A stretch of DNA of 50,488 nucleotides from CAZAAW01 sp964483325 (GTDB taxonomy: Bacteria; Pseudomonadota; Alphaproteobacteria; Rhizobiales; Kaistiaceae): NCBI GenBank assembly GCA_964483325.1, contig CAZAAW010000019.1, positions 1-50,488 of the forward strand, read 5' to 3'. The first letter of the stretch is position 1, and each line of letters opens with the position of its first letter. Of the stretch, positions 16,778 through 26,919 are shown piece by piece. Below the pieces are notes generated by a model that worked only from the letters and a program-made list of their open reading frames with translations, was not told the DNA's origin and did not search any database. A program made the position numbers and the translations under genes.

Positions 16778-17934
16778 TGGTGAGCCGCGCCGACCGTTCC
16801 GTGTTCGCCGAATGGTGGTGGACCGTCGACAAGTACCTGCTGACGGCCTTCATCGTCCTGATGTTCGGAGGCGTGGTCCTCTCGCTCGGGGGCAGCCCGC
16901 CGGTCGCCGAGCGGCTGCATTATGACAGCTTCCACTTCGTCAAGCGCCACATCATGTTCCTGGTGCCGGCGCTGGCGATCCTCATCGGTACGTCGTTCCT
17001 GACGCCGCGGCAGGTGCGGCGCGTCTCGCTGATCGTCTTCACGACGATGGTCGTGCTGATGCTGGTGACGCTGTTCATCGGCGTCGAGGTCAAGGGCGCC
17101 CGCCGCTGGATCGATGTCGGCGGCTTCTCGCTGCAGCCGTCGGAATTCATGAAGCCGGCCTTCATCGTCATCGCCGCCTGGCTGTTCACGGAAAACGCCC
17201 GGCGCTCCGACATTCCCGGCAACCTCTTCGCCATGCTCCTGCTGGTGATCGTCACGGCGCTGCTGGTGGCGCAGCCGGATTTCGGCCAGACCATGCTGAT
17301 CGTCATCTCCTGGGGGGCGGTGTTCTTCCTGGCCGGGATGCCGTGGCTGTGGATCGTCCTTCTCGGCGTCGCTGCCATATTCGGCGTCGGCGCGGCCTAT
17401 GTGACGCTGCCGCATGTTGCCGGGCGCATCGACCGCTTCCTCGATCCTTCCTCCGGCGATACCTACCAGGTCGACACAGCGCTCCAGTCCTTCCTGCGCG
17501 GCGGCTGGCTCGGCCAGGGACCGGGCGAGGGCGTCGTGAAGCGCGTCCTGCCCGACTCGCATACCGACTTCATCTTCGCCGTCGCGGCCGAGGAGTTCGG
17601 GATCATCATCTGCATGGTACTGGTGGCCGTCTTCGCCTTCGTCGTGGTGCGCGGCCTGTCGCGCAGCCTCGGCAACGAGAATCCCTTCACCCGCGTCGCG
17701 GCGGCGGGGCTTGTCGTGCTGTTCGGCGTCCAGTCGGCGATCAACATGGCGGTGAACCTCAACCTCATGCCCGCCAAGGGCATGACGCTGCCCTTCATCT
17801 CCTATGGCGGTTCGTCCATGCTGGCCGTCGCATTCGGCTGCGGCCTGCTCCTGGCCTTGACGCGGCGGCGGCCTGAGGTAAGCCGCTCCGGACGCCGCGC
17901 CACCGGCGCGGCCGAAGCGGCAAACCCGGTCTGA
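16777..17934 (+). CDS. ftsW: Septal peptidoglycan glycosyltransferase FtsW
   Basis: SEDS-family polytopic membrane protein that polymerises lipid II into septal glycan in complex with FtsI. It has 385 residues and about ten hydrophobic helices. Recognisable SEDS landmarks are GARRWIDVGGFSLQPSEFMK (about 108-127), VAQPDFGQTMLI, the large periplasmic loop with YQVDTALQSFLRGGW and GEGVVKRVLPDSHTDFIFAV, and MPAKGMTLPFISYGGSSM near the C-terminus. The aspartate in LPDSHTDF lies where the essential SEDS residue is expected. It is coupled to murD by TGATG and is separated from murG by 7 nt, with GAGGGAG before the murG start. Confidence 0.97.
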   Translation: MVSRADRSVFAEWWWTVDKYLLTAFIVLMFGGVVLSLGGSPPVAERLHYDSFHFVKRHIMFLVPALAILIGTSFLTPRQVRRVSLIVFTTMVVLMLVTLFIGVEVKGARRWIDVGGFSLQPSEFMKPAFIVIAAWLFTENARRSDIPGNLFAMLLLVIVTALLVAQPDFGQTMLIVISWGAVFFLAGMPWLWIVLLGVAAIFGVGAAYVTLPHVAGRIDRFLDPSSGDTYQVDTALQSFLRGGWLGQGPGEGVVKRVLPDSHTDFIFAVAAEEFGIIICMVLVAVFAFVVVRGLSRSLGNENPFTRVAAAGLVVLFGVQSAINMAVNLNLMPAKGMTLPFISYGGSSMLAVAFGCGLLLALTRRRPEVSRSGRRATGAAEAANPV

Positions 17935-17941
17935 GGGAGTT

Positions 17942-19084
17942 ATGGCGAAGACCGCACTTCTCTGCGCCGGCGGGACCGGCGGGCATCTTTTCCCGGCCGA
18001 GGCGCTGGCGCGAGCGCTGATCAAGCGCGGCTGGCGGATCGAGCTGGCGACCGACCATCGCGCCACCAGCTACGGCGTCGATTTCCCGGCCGAGAAGACG
18101 CATATCGTTCCATCGGCGACGCCGTCCGGGCAGAAGGGCCTGAAGCGTCTCGGCGCCATGGCGCGGCTGGCCGGCGGGGCGTTCCGGTCGCTGCTCCTTC
18201 TCATGCGCGTGCGGCCCACGGTCGCCGTCGGCTTTGGCGGATATCCGACAGTGCCGCCGATCCTCGCCGCAACGCGCCTGCGCATCCCGACGATCATCCA
18301 CGACCAGAATGCCGTGCTCGGCCGTGCCAACCGCTTCCTGGCGCGGCGCGTGACGCGCATCGCCAAGGGCAGCGCCGCCCTGAAGCTGCCCGACTCGTGG
18401 AAGGGGAAGGCGGTGCTCACCGGCAACCCGGTGCGGCCGGCGGTGCGCGACGCTGCCGCCATGCCCTATCCGCCGCTGGAGCCCGACGGTCCGATCCATC
18501 TCCTCGTCTTCGGCGGCAGCCAGGGCGCGCGCTTCTTCTCCGAAATGATGCCGGGCGCCCTCGCGGCGCTTCCGGCCGAGCTGCGCTCGCGCCTGCGCCT
18601 CGTGCAGCAATGCCGGCCGGAGGATCTGGAGGGCGTGCGCAGGGCCTATGCCGAGCTCGCCGTGGAGGCCGAGCTGGAGCCCTTCTTCCGCGATCTGCCG
18701 AACCGCATCGCCCAGAGCCATCTGGTGATCGCCCGGGCCGGCGCCTCGACGGTCGCGGAGCTGGCGGTCATCGGCCGCCCGTCCATTCTCGTTCCCCTGC
18801 CGCATGCGATCGACCAGGACCAGAAGGCCAACGCCAAGACGCTGGTCTTCTCCGGCGGCGCATGGATGATCGACCAGGCGGAGCTGTCGCCGGAGCGCAT
18901 GGGCGCCGAGCTGGAAGCCCTGTTCAGCCGTCCGGAGCTTCTGCGCGGCGCGGCGGTGTCGGCCGGCAAGATGGGCCATGCCGATGCGGCCGAGCGGCTG
19001 GCCGACCTGGTCGAGGCCGTCGCTGCGCAGCGCAAGAAGAAGACGGGCTCGCTGCCCGCCGGCACCAAGCAGGGAGCCCGCTGA
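17942..19084 (+). CDS. murG: UDP-GlcNAc--lipid I N-acetylglucosaminyltransferase
   Basis: Peripheral inner-membrane GT-B glycosyltransferase converting lipid I to lipid II. It has 380 residues. The N-domain has CAGGTGGHLFPAEALARAL (G loop 1, near 8-26) and VGFGGYPTVPPILAA (G loop 2). The C-domain has VFGGSQGARFFSEMMP (G loop 3) and ARAGASTVAELAVIGRPS with PHAIDQDQKANAKTL, the UDP-GlcNAc site. ATG 17942 follows GAGGGAGTT. Only one base lies between its stop and the murC ATG. The C-terminal about 20 residues (KKKTGSLPAGTKQGAR) are a charged, non-conserved tail. Confidence 0.97.
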   Translation: MAKTALLCAGGTGGHLFPAEALARALIKRGWRIELATDHRATSYGVDFPAEKTHIVPSATPSGQKGLKRLGAMARLAGGAFRSLLLLMRVRPTVAVGFGGYPTVPPILAATRLRIPTIIHDQNAVLGRANRFLARRVTRIAKGSAALKLPDSWKGKAVLTGNPVRPAVRDAAAMPYPPLEPDGPIHLLVFGGSQGARFFSEMMPGALAALPAELRSRLRLVQQCRPEDLEGVRRAYAELAVEAELEPFFRDLPNRIAQSHLVIARAGASTVAELAVIGRPSILVPLPHAIDQDQKANAKTLVFSGGAWMIDQAELSPERMGAELEALFSRPELLRGAAVSAGKMGHADAAERLADLVEAVAAQRKKKTGSLPAGTKQGAR

Positions 19085-19085
19085 C

Positions 19086-20501
<1,416 letters not shown>

Positions 20502-20517
20502 CCGGCCGGGGCTGGCC

Positions 20518-21465
20518 ATGCCGGCGGACCTGCCGCTGCATGGCATCCGCGGGCGGCTGACGCCGGCATCGCCGCTGGCGCCCGGCACCTGGTTCCGCGT
20601 CGGCGGGCCGGCGGCCTGGCTGTTCCAGCCGGCCGATGAGGCCGATCTCGCCGCCTTCCTCGAGCAGCTTCCCGCCGATATCCCGGTGACGGTAATGGGC
20701 GTCGGCTCCAACCTCCTGGTACGCGACGGCGGCTATGACGGCGTGGTTGTCCGGCTGAGCGCCAAAGGATTCGGACAGACGGCCCTCGCCGGAGATGGCC
20801 TGATCCGGGCCGGCGCCGCCGTGCCGGACAAGCGCCTGGCGGCCTTCGCACTGGAGGCGCGGCTTGGCGGCTTTGCGTTCTACCACGGCATTCCCGGCAC
20901 CATCGGCGGCGCCCTGCGCATGAATGCCGGCGCCAGCGGTGCCGAGACGGCCGAGCGGCTTGTCGAAGCGGTGGCGATCGATCGTCAGGGCCGGCGGCAT
21001 GTGCTGTCCAGCGCCGAGATGGGCTTTACCTACCGTCATGCGGCGGCGCCGCCGGACTTTATCTTCGTCGAAGGATTATTTGCCGGCGAACCATCAGATG
21101 AGGCGGCAATTCTTGCCGCCATCGAGGCCGTTCAGTCGCATCGCGACACGGCGCAGCCGGTCCGCGAGAAGACCGGTGGCTCGACCTTCAAGAACCCTCC
21201 CGGCAACAAGGCGTGGGAGCTCATCGACGCCGCCGGCTGCCGTGGGCTGACGATCGGCGGGGCGCAGGTGTCGACGCTCCACTGCAACTTCCTGATCAAT
21301 ACCGGCACCGCCACGGCGCGCGACCTCGAGCTGCTGGGCGAGACGGTCCGGGCGAGGGTGCTGGAGACGAGCGGCGTCCGCCTCGACTGGGAGATCGAGC
21401 GCATCGGCGCTCCGGCGACGGATGACGAACCGGTTCTGCCCTTCCTCGGTCAGGGCAGCGGCTGA
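20518..21465 (+). CDS. murB: UDP-N-acetylenolpyruvoylglucosamine reductase
   Basis: FAD/NADPH reductase producing UDP-MurNAc in the cytoplasm. It has 315 residues from ATG 20518; GTG 20491 (324 residues, overlapping murC by 11 nt) is an equally open start and I cannot decide firmly. The FAD-binding block is PVTVMGVGSNLLVRDGGYDG, then FYHGIPGTIGGALRMNAGAS. The proton-donor serine is in TGGSTFKNPPGNKAW, and IDAAGCRGLTIGGAQVSTLH and FLINTGTATARDLELLG follow. Lack of the extra Tyr loop and the KNP motif mark it as type II-like MurB, the usual alphaproteobacterial kind. It is the last gene before a 120-nt gap with regulatory signals. Confidence 0.96.
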   Translation: MPADLPLHGIRGRLTPASPLAPGTWFRVGGPAAWLFQPADEADLAAFLEQLPADIPVTVMGVGSNLLVRDGGYDGVVVRLSAKGFGQTALAGDGLIRAGAAVPDKRLAAFALEARLGGFAFYHGIPGTIGGALRMNAGASGAETAERLVEAVAIDRQGRRHVLSSAEMGFTYRHAAAPPDFIFVEGLFAGEPSDEAAILAAIEAVQSHRDTAQPVREKTGGSTFKNPPGNKAWELIDAAGCRGLTIGGAQVSTLHCNFLINTGTATARDLELLGETVRARVLETSGVRLDWEIERIGAPATDDEPVLPFLGQGSG

Positions 21466-21507
21466 AAACGGCCTTCCGGCAGCGCTGAAAGCGGCGGCTG
21501 GACTAGG

Positions 21508-21523
21508 TTAACAAGGCGTTAAC
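21508..21523 (+). promoter_or_regulatory. CtrA-type binding site before ddl-ftsQAZ
   Basis: TTAA at 21508-21511 and TTAAC at 21519-21523 with exactly 7 nt between them match the full CtrA consensus TTAA-N7-TTAAC. It stands in the 120-nt murB-ddl gap, 63-78 nt before the ddl start, where a promoter would be. CtrA is the alphaproteobacterial cell-cycle master regulator and controls ftsQA and ftsZ in Caulobacter. Binding itself is inferred. Confidence 0.7.
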
Positions 21524-21546
21524 CTTTCCTAACCGAAATCCTGACA

Positions 21547-21569
21547 ATTCTCCCGATCAACGGGAGAAT
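21547..21569 (+). promoter_or_regulatory. Perfect 9-bp inverted repeat in ddl leader
   Basis: ATTCTCCCG (21547-21555) and CGGGAGAAT (21561-21569) are perfect complements around a 5-nt ATCAA loop. The right arm contains GGGAGAA, a Shine-Dalgarno-like run 17 nt before the GTG, and ends in GAATC (21566-21570), a GANTC methylation-type site. It could be an RNA hairpin masking the ribosome site, a dimeric repressor operator, or a weak terminator for murB; no T-run follows. Confidence 0.6.
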
Positions 21570-21585
21570 CATTGGGGTCGCGTCA

Positions 21586-22503
21586 GTGAAGCATGTGGCC
21601 GTGCTGATGGGTGGCTGGTCGTCCGAACGACCGGTTTCGCTCAGCTCCGGGAACGAGTGCGCCAAAGCGCTGGAAGCCGCCGGCTACCGCGTGACGCGCG
21701 TCGACGTCCAGCGCGACGTGGCCGAGGTGCTGGCCCGGCTGAAGCCGGACGTGGCCTTCAACGCCCTGCACGGACCCTATGGCGAGGACGGCTGCATCCA
21801 GGGCGTCCTGGAGGTCCTGGGCATCCCCTATACCCATTCCGGTGTGCTCGGCTCGGCGCTGTCGATGAACAAGGCGCGCGCCAAGGACGTGATGAAGGCG
21901 GCCGACATTCCCGTCGCCGAAGGCCTCCTGGCGGATCGCTTCGAGGCGGCGCGGGCGCATGTCATGGAGCCGCCATACGTGGTCAAGCCGATCGCCGAGG
22001 GATCGAGCTTCGGCGTGCTGATCGTGCCGGTGGGGGCGCTGCATCCGCCCCAGGAGCTCTTCTCCGACGAATGGACCTTCGGCGACGAGGTCATGGTCGA
22101 GCGCTATGTCGGCGGCAAGGAATTGACCTGCGGCGTTCTCGGCGACCGGGCGCTCGACGTCATCGAGGTGGTGACGGAGGACCGCTGGTACGACTACGAC
22201 GCAAAATATTCACAAGGCAGGTCAATCCACGTCCTGCCGGCAAGAATTTCATCTTTTGTTTACCAAAATGTCCAGATGCTGGCACTGCGGGCTCATCGCG
22301 CGCTCGGGTGCCGCGGCGTCAGCCGCGCCGACTTCCGTTTCGACGAACAGCCCGACGGCAGCGGGCCGCTCGTCTGCCTGGAAGTGAATACGCAACCCGG
22401 CATGACGCCGACGTCGCTCGTCCCGGATATGGCCGCTCATATCGGCATGAGTTTCGAGGCTCTGGTGAGCTGGATGGTGGAGGATGCGTCGTGCAGCCGG
22501 TGA
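21586..22503 (+). CDS. ddl: D-alanine--D-alanine ligase
   Basis: ATP-grasp ligase making D-Ala-D-Ala for MurF. It has 305 residues from GTG 21586, the only start matching the conserved KHVAVLMGGWSSERPVSLSSG. FNALHGPYGEDGCIQGVLE and YTHSGVLGSALSMNKARAKD are Ddl signatures, EGSSFGVLIV is the ATP-grasp serine loop, and the metal-binding end is LEVNTQPGMTPTSLVP. The length and motifs match the DdlB type. It begins a likely transcription unit after a 120-nt gap with a CtrA-type box and hairpin. Its 3' end overlaps ftsQ by 13 nt. Confidence 0.96.
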   Translation: MKHVAVLMGGWSSERPVSLSSGNECAKALEAAGYRVTRVDVQRDVAEVLARLKPDVAFNALHGPYGEDGCIQGVLEVLGIPYTHSGVLGSALSMNKARAKDVMKAADIPVAEGLLADRFEAARAHVMEPPYVVKPIAEGSSFGVLIVPVGALHPPQELFSDEWTFGDEVMVERYVGGKELTCGVLGDRALDVIEVVTEDRWYDYDAKYSQGRSIHVLPARISSFVYQNVQMLALRAHRALGCRGVSRADFRFDEQPDGSGPLVCLEVNTQPGMTPTSLVPDMAAHIGMSFEALVSWMVEDASCSR

Positions 22504-23603
22504 CGGATTGGTATGACGAGCCGGAGGAGGGCGGCCTGCGCCGGCTCCTGGCCTCGGCTGCGTCGCTGCCGGCCCGGCTGGGGCCGCGCCTGCGGCCTGC
22601 GATGGCCGCGCTCGGCGGGCGCCTGGCGCATGTGTGGACCGCAGCCCGGACCCGCCTGCCGGCGCGCCTCGGCAAAGTGCGCCCGGCGCAGCTGATCGGC
22701 GCGCCGCTGCGCCACCATGCCCAGCCGCCGCTGCGCATCACCTTCCCGGCGCCGCGCATGGTGCTGCCGCCGATCCTCAGGAAACCGGCCCGCTGGCTGT
22801 CGCGTGTCGACCTGCCGGTGCCGCGCCGTCCGATGCTGAAGCTGTCGGCGCTGCTGTTCCTGGCGACCGGCCTCTATGGCGTTGCCGCCGGCGGTCATAC
22901 CGAGGCGCTGGTCGGCTCGCTCAGCGAGCAGGTCGGGCTCGGCATCAGCGCCGTCAAGATCACTGGCCAGTCGCAGACGTCGGAAGTCGACATGCTCGAC
23001 CGCCTCGCCATTCCCGAGGACGCGTCGATGGTGGCCTTCGACGCCGAGGCGGCGCGCCAGCGCCTGGAGACGCTGCCCTGGATCGAGAAGGCGTCGATCC
23101 GCAAGCTTTATCCCGGCACGCTGCAGGTGACGGTCACCGAGCGGACGCCCTTCGCGCTCTGGCAGCATGGCGGCACGCTGTCGCTGGTCGACGGCACCGG
23201 CAAGGTGATCAGCGACTATGTCGATCCGATCTATGCCGGCCTGCCGATGGTCGTCGGCGCCGATGCCGCACCGCAGGCGAAGGAGATCACCGGCCTGATC
23301 GGCGCCTTCCCGGCGCTGCGGCCGCGGGTCAAGGCGGCCGTGCTCGTCTCCGGCCGCCGCTGGAACATCGTCCTCGCCAACAACGTCACCATCATGCTGC
23401 CCGAGACCGGCGCCCGGGACGCCCTGCAGCGCATCGTCGATTTCGACGCCGCCAACGGCCTCCTGTCGCGCGACATCGCCGCCGTTGACCTGCGCGTCGC
23501 CGACAAGTTCGTCGTGCGCCTCACCGACGAAGGCGATGCCCGTCTCAAGGCAGCCATCAAGGAACGCGAAAAGACGGTGCGCCGTCGCGGAGCAGCAGCA
23601 TGA
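22491..23603 (+). CDS. ftsQ: Cell division protein FtsQ
   Basis: Bitopic divisome scaffold linking early and late proteins. It has 370 residues from GTG 22491, fixed by GGTGGAGGA 7 nt upstream, which overlaps ddl by 13 nt. The cytoplasmic N-terminus is long (about 113 residues, basic, Pro/Arg-rich), a pattern seen in Rhizobiales. A membrane helix follows at about 115-133 (LKLSALLFLATGLYGVAAG). The POTRA domain starts near ISAVKITGQSQTSEVDMLD, and the FtsQ beta domain contains KASIRKLYPGTLQVTVTERTP split across strands, then LVDGTGKVISDYVDP. It overlaps ftsA by 4 nt (ATGA). Confidence 0.95.
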   Translation: MQPVTDWYDEPEEGGLRRLLASAASLPARLGPRLRPAMAALGGRLAHVWTAARTRLPARLGKVRPAQLIGAPLRHHAQPPLRITFPAPRMVLPPILRKPARWLSRVDLPVPRRPMLKLSALLFLATGLYGVAAGGHTEALVGSLSEQVGLGISAVKITGQSQTSEVDMLDRLAIPEDASMVAFDAEAARQRLETLPWIEKASIRKLYPGTLQVTVTERTPFALWQHGGTLSLVDGTGKVISDYVDPIYAGLPMVVGADAAPQAKEITGLIGAFPALRPRVKAAVLVSGRRWNIVLANNVTIMLPETGARDALQRIVDFDAANGLLSRDIAAVDLRVADKFVVRLTDEGDARLKAAIKEREKTVRRRGAAA

Positions 23604-24928
23604 ATTTCCTGCGCCCCAGCGACGGCTCGCGCCTGCGCAAGCTCGCCACCCGGCGCAGCGGCGTCGTCACGGCGCTCGACATCGGCTCCAGCACGATCTC
23701 CTGCCTGATCGCCCGGCTGAAGCCCAACGAGGCCGGCGAGGGCATGCCCGGCCGCAGCCACACGATCCGCATCGTCGGCATCGGCCAGCAGCGCTCGCGC
23801 GGCATCAAGGCCGGCGCCGTCGTCGATCTCGACGCGGCCGAGCAGGCGATCCGCTTGGCGGTCGATGCGGCGGAGAAGATGGCCGGCGTCACAATCGATT
23901 CCGTCATCGTCAACATCTCCGGCGGCCGCCTCGCCAGCGAAGGCTTCTCGGCCCGGATCAATGTCGGCGAAGGCGATGAGATCAGCGAGGCCGATATCGG
24001 CCGCGTGCTCGCCGCCGGCCGGGCGCATTCGGTGACGGCCGGCCGGGCGGTGATCCATTCGCTGCCGATCGGCTATACGCTCGACGCCAATCGCGGCATC
24101 CGCGATCCGCGCGGCATGGTCGGGCACAGGCTGGGCGTCGACATGCATGTCGTCACCGCCGACGCGGCGCCGCTCGACAATCTCGAGCTCTGCATCAACC
24201 GCTGCCATCTCTCCATCGCCGCCATGGTGGCGACGCCCTATGCCAGCGGCCTGTCGACGCTGGTCGACGACGAGGCCGAGCTCGGCGTCGTCGCCGTCGA
24301 TCTCGGCGCCGCCACCACCACAATGGGCGTCTTTCTCGGCGGCCAGTTCATCCATGCCGATGCCATCGCCATCGGCGGCAGGCACATCACGACGGATATC
24401 GCCCGCGGCCTGTCGACCAGCATGGAAGTCGCCGAGCGTCTCAAGATCATGCAGGGCAGCGCCCTCGTCGCCGCTTCGGACGAGCGCGACCTGGTCAGCG
24501 TCCCGCCGCTCGGCGACGACGGCCGCGACGTGCCCAATCAGCTTCCCCGCTCGGCGCTGACGCGCATCGTGCGCGCCCGGGTCGAGGAGACGCTGGAGCT
24601 GGTGCGCGACCGGCTCAACGCCTCGGGTTTCGCATCGCTTGTCGGCCGGCGCATCGTCCTCACGGGCGGCGCCAGCCAGCTGACCGGCCTGGCGGAGGCC
24701 GCGCGCCGCATCCTGGCGCGCAATGTCCGCCTCGGGCGTCCCCTCGGCGTCTCCGGCCTGCCGGAGATCGCCAGGGGCCCGGCTCATGCAGCCTCGGTCG
24801 GCATGCTGATCTATCCGCAGGTCGGGCAGATCGAGCAGGCAGCCCGCCATGTCGAGGTCCAGCGGGCCACCGGCACGGGCGGTGGGTATCTGTCGCGTAT
24901 GGGACGGTGGTTCAGGGAAAGTTTCTAG
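23600..24928 (+). CDS. ftsA: Cell division protein FtsA
   Basis: Actin-fold protein tethering FtsZ to the membrane. It has 442 residues. Phosphate-1 loop: VTALDIGSSTISCLIARL (near 27-44). The 1C domain contains VIVNISGGRLAS. The phosphate-2 segment is VVAVDLGAATTTMGVF (near 232-247), and the adenosine motif is IVLTGGASQLTGLAEAAR (near 352). The C-terminus YLSRMGRWFRESF is an amphipathic membrane-targeting helix. The N-terminus carries about 20 extra residues before the actin core, as in other alphaproteobacteria. It is coupled to ftsQ by ATGA and followed by a 100-nt gap before ftsZ. Confidence 0.97.
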   Translation: MNFLRPSDGSRLRKLATRRSGVVTALDIGSSTISCLIARLKPNEAGEGMPGRSHTIRIVGIGQQRSRGIKAGAVVDLDAAEQAIRLAVDAAEKMAGVTIDSVIVNISGGRLASEGFSARINVGEGDEISEADIGRVLAAGRAHSVTAGRAVIHSLPIGYTLDANRGIRDPRGMVGHRLGVDMHVVTADAAPLDNLELCINRCHLSIAAMVATPYASGLSTLVDDEAELGVVAVDLGAATTTMGVFLGGQFIHADAIAIGGRHITTDIARGLSTSMEVAERLKIMQGSALVAASDERDLVSVPPLGDDGRDVPNQLPRSALTRIVRARVEETLELVRDRLNASGFASLVGRRIVLTGGASQLTGLAEAARRILARNVRLGRPLGVSGLPEIARGPAHAASVGMLIYPQVGQIEQAARHVEVQRATGTGGGYLSRMGRWFRESF

Positions 24929-25028
24929 CCGGGGACGGCGTCGGGTGCCCGCGGCGGCGGGGCTCGCAACAAGAGCTTAAAGAGGCCGACGACGCACACG
25001 GCCGCCACAGGGGTCAAAGAGGGTTGCC

Positions 25029-26900
25029 ATGACGATCAACCTGCAAATGCCAGACATCAAGGAACTGAAGCCGAAGATCACCGTCTTCGGTGTGGGCGGG
25101 GCTGGCGGCAATGCCGTCAACAACATGATCCGCTCGGGGTTGGAAGGCGTGGAGTTTGTCTGCGCCAATACCGACTCGCAGGCGCTGATGTCGTCACGGG
25201 CCACCCGCCTGATCCAGATGGGTGTCGCGGTCACCGAGGGTCTCGGCGCCGGCTCGCAGCCGGAAGTCGGCCGCGCGGCCGCCGAGGAGGTGATCGACGA
25301 GATCACCGACCATCTGACCGGTTCGCACATGGTGTTCGTCACCGCCGGCATGGGCGGCGGCACCGGCACAGGCGCGGCGCCGATCATCGCCCGCACGGCG
25401 CGCGATCACGGCATCCTCACCGTCGGCGTCGTCACCAAGCCGTTCCAGTTCGAGGGCGCCCGGCGCATGCGCGTCGCCGAAGCCGGCATCCATGAGCTGC
25501 AGCAGCATGTCGATACGCTGATCGTCATCCCGAACCAGAACCTCTTCCGCATCGCCAACGAGAAGACGACCTTCGCGGACGCCTTCGCGATGGCCGATCA
25601 GGTGCTGTTCTCTGGCGTTGCCTGCATCACCGACCTGATGGTCAAGGAAGGCCTGATCAACCTCGACTTTGCCGACGTGCGCTCGGTGATGAGCGAGATG
25701 GGCAAGGCGATGATGGGCACCGGTGAGGCGTCCGGCGATCGCCGGGCGCAGCAGGCGGCCGAGGCGGCGATCGCCAATCCGCTGCTCGACGAGACCTCGA
25801 TGCGCGGCGCCAGGGGCCTGCTGATCTCCATCACCGGCGGCCGCGACCTGACCCTGTTCGAGGTCGACGAGGCAGCCACCCGCATCCGCGAGGAGGTCGA
25901 TCCGGACGCCAACATCATCCTCGGCGCGACGTTCGACGAGTCGCTGGAAGGCGTCATCCGCGTCTCGGTGGTGGCGACCGGCATCGATGCCGAGGCTCGC
26001 GAGGACGTCACCCCGACCGAGGCCCGCATCGTCGCCATCAACAGCCGGCTCAACAATGGCGGGACCCAGCAGGTTCCGGCGCGTCCGGTCGTCGATGGAC
26101 GGCCGACCACCGGTCTGCGCCAGCCGCAGGCTGCCGCCGAGCCGCGTCCGGTCGCGCCGCTGCCGCCGGCCCCGCAGCTGGAAGTGCCGCAGGGACAGGT
26201 CTACGCCCGCGCCGCAGCGCCCCAGGCTCAGGCCCAAGCTCAGGCTCAGGCCCACGCGGTGCGCGACGGCGTGACCATCGGCCCGCTCTCCATGGCGCCG
26301 CAGACGGACTATACGGCGCACGACCTGGAGCCCGAGCATGTCGCCGCTCCGGTGGCCGATGCGCCGGAGTCGATACCTTTCATCCCGCCGCAGCCGGAGG
26401 CGCCGCCCCGCATGCCGCGGGCGCAGGATTTCCCGCCGGTCGGCCAGCGCGAACTGCAGGCGCATGGACGCCAGCCGCAGCCGGAAGAAGGCGCCGGACC
26501 GATGGGCCTCCTGCGCAAGCTGGCCCAGGGCCTCAGCCGGCGTGAAGAGCCGCCGGTGGTGACGCCGTCGCGCCAGCAGCCGCCACCGCTGGCGCGCCAG
26601 GGCCAGCAGCCGCAGCGCCCGGCACAGCGTCCGCCGCAGCAGGCCGGCCAGCAGCCGCAGCAGCGCCCGGCCATGCAGCAGCGTCCGGCGCAGCAGGCGC
26701 CGCAGCGTCCTGCCGCTCCGCAGGGCGATTACGGCAAGCGTCCGCAGGCGCAGCCGCAGCAGCGCCCGGTGCAGGATGCGGCGCCCTATCGGCCGCGCCA
26801 GGGCGACCTCGACCAGCATGGCCGTCCGCTGCCGCGGGAGACCCGGATGGAGGACGATCAGCTGGAAATCCCGGCATTTCTGCGCCGCCAGGCCAACTGA
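25029..26900 (+). CDS. ftsZ: Cell division protein FtsZ (long-linker form)
   Basis: Tubulin-like GTPase forming the Z ring. It has 623 residues, against 383 in E. coli. ATG 25029 follows AAAGAGGG. The core has FGVGGAGGNAVNNMI (about 19-33), the GTP signature GMGGGTGTGAAPIIA (about 110-124), the T7 loop NLDFADVRSVMSEMG (about 211-225), and the H9/H10 region through about residue 330. A Gln/Pro/Ala-rich disordered linker of roughly 270 residues follows, with a (QA)5 run at 399-408. The protein ends in DDQLEIPAFLRRQAN, the conserved peptide that binds FtsA and other partners, which shows the long form is intact. A strong terminator follows 19 nt after the stop. Confidence 0.98.
   Translation: MTINLQMPDIKELKPKITVFGVGGAGGNAVNNMIRSGLEGVEFVCANTDSQALMSSRATRLIQMGVAVTEGLGAGSQPEVGRAAAEEVIDEITDHLTGSHMVFVTAGMGGGTGTGAAPIIARTARDHGILTVGVVTKPFQFEGARRMRVAEAGIHELQQHVDTLIVIPNQNLFRIANEKTTFADAFAMADQVLFSGVACITDLMVKEGLINLDFADVRSVMSEMGKAMMGTGEASGDRRAQQAAEAAIANPLLDETSMRGARGLLISITGGRDLTLFEVDEAATRIREEVDPDANIILGATFDESLEGVIRVSVVATGIDAEAREDVTPTEARIVAINSRLNNGGTQQVPARPVVDGRPTTGLRQPQAAAEPRPVAPLPPAPQLEVPQGQVYARAAAPQAQAQAQAQAHAVRDGVTIGPLSMAPQTDYTAHDLEPEHVAAPVADAPESIPFIPPQPEAPPRMPRAQDFPPVGQRELQAHGRQPQPEEGAGPMGLLRKLAQGLSRREEPPVVTPSRQQPPPLARQGQQPQRPAQRPPQQAGQQPQQRPAMQQRPAQQAPQRPAAPQGDYGKRPQAQPQQRPVQDAAPYRPRQGDLDQHGRPLPRETRMEDDQLEIPAFLRRQAN
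26223..26252 (+). repeat. Five 6-bp repeats coding (Gln-Ala)5 in the FtsZ linker
   Basis: Five tandem CAGGCY/CAAGCT units encode residues 399-408 of FtsZ. Synonymous differences between units show it is not a fresh slippage product. Confidence 0.8.
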
Positions 26901-26919
26901 GACCTGTATCAGGCCAGCG

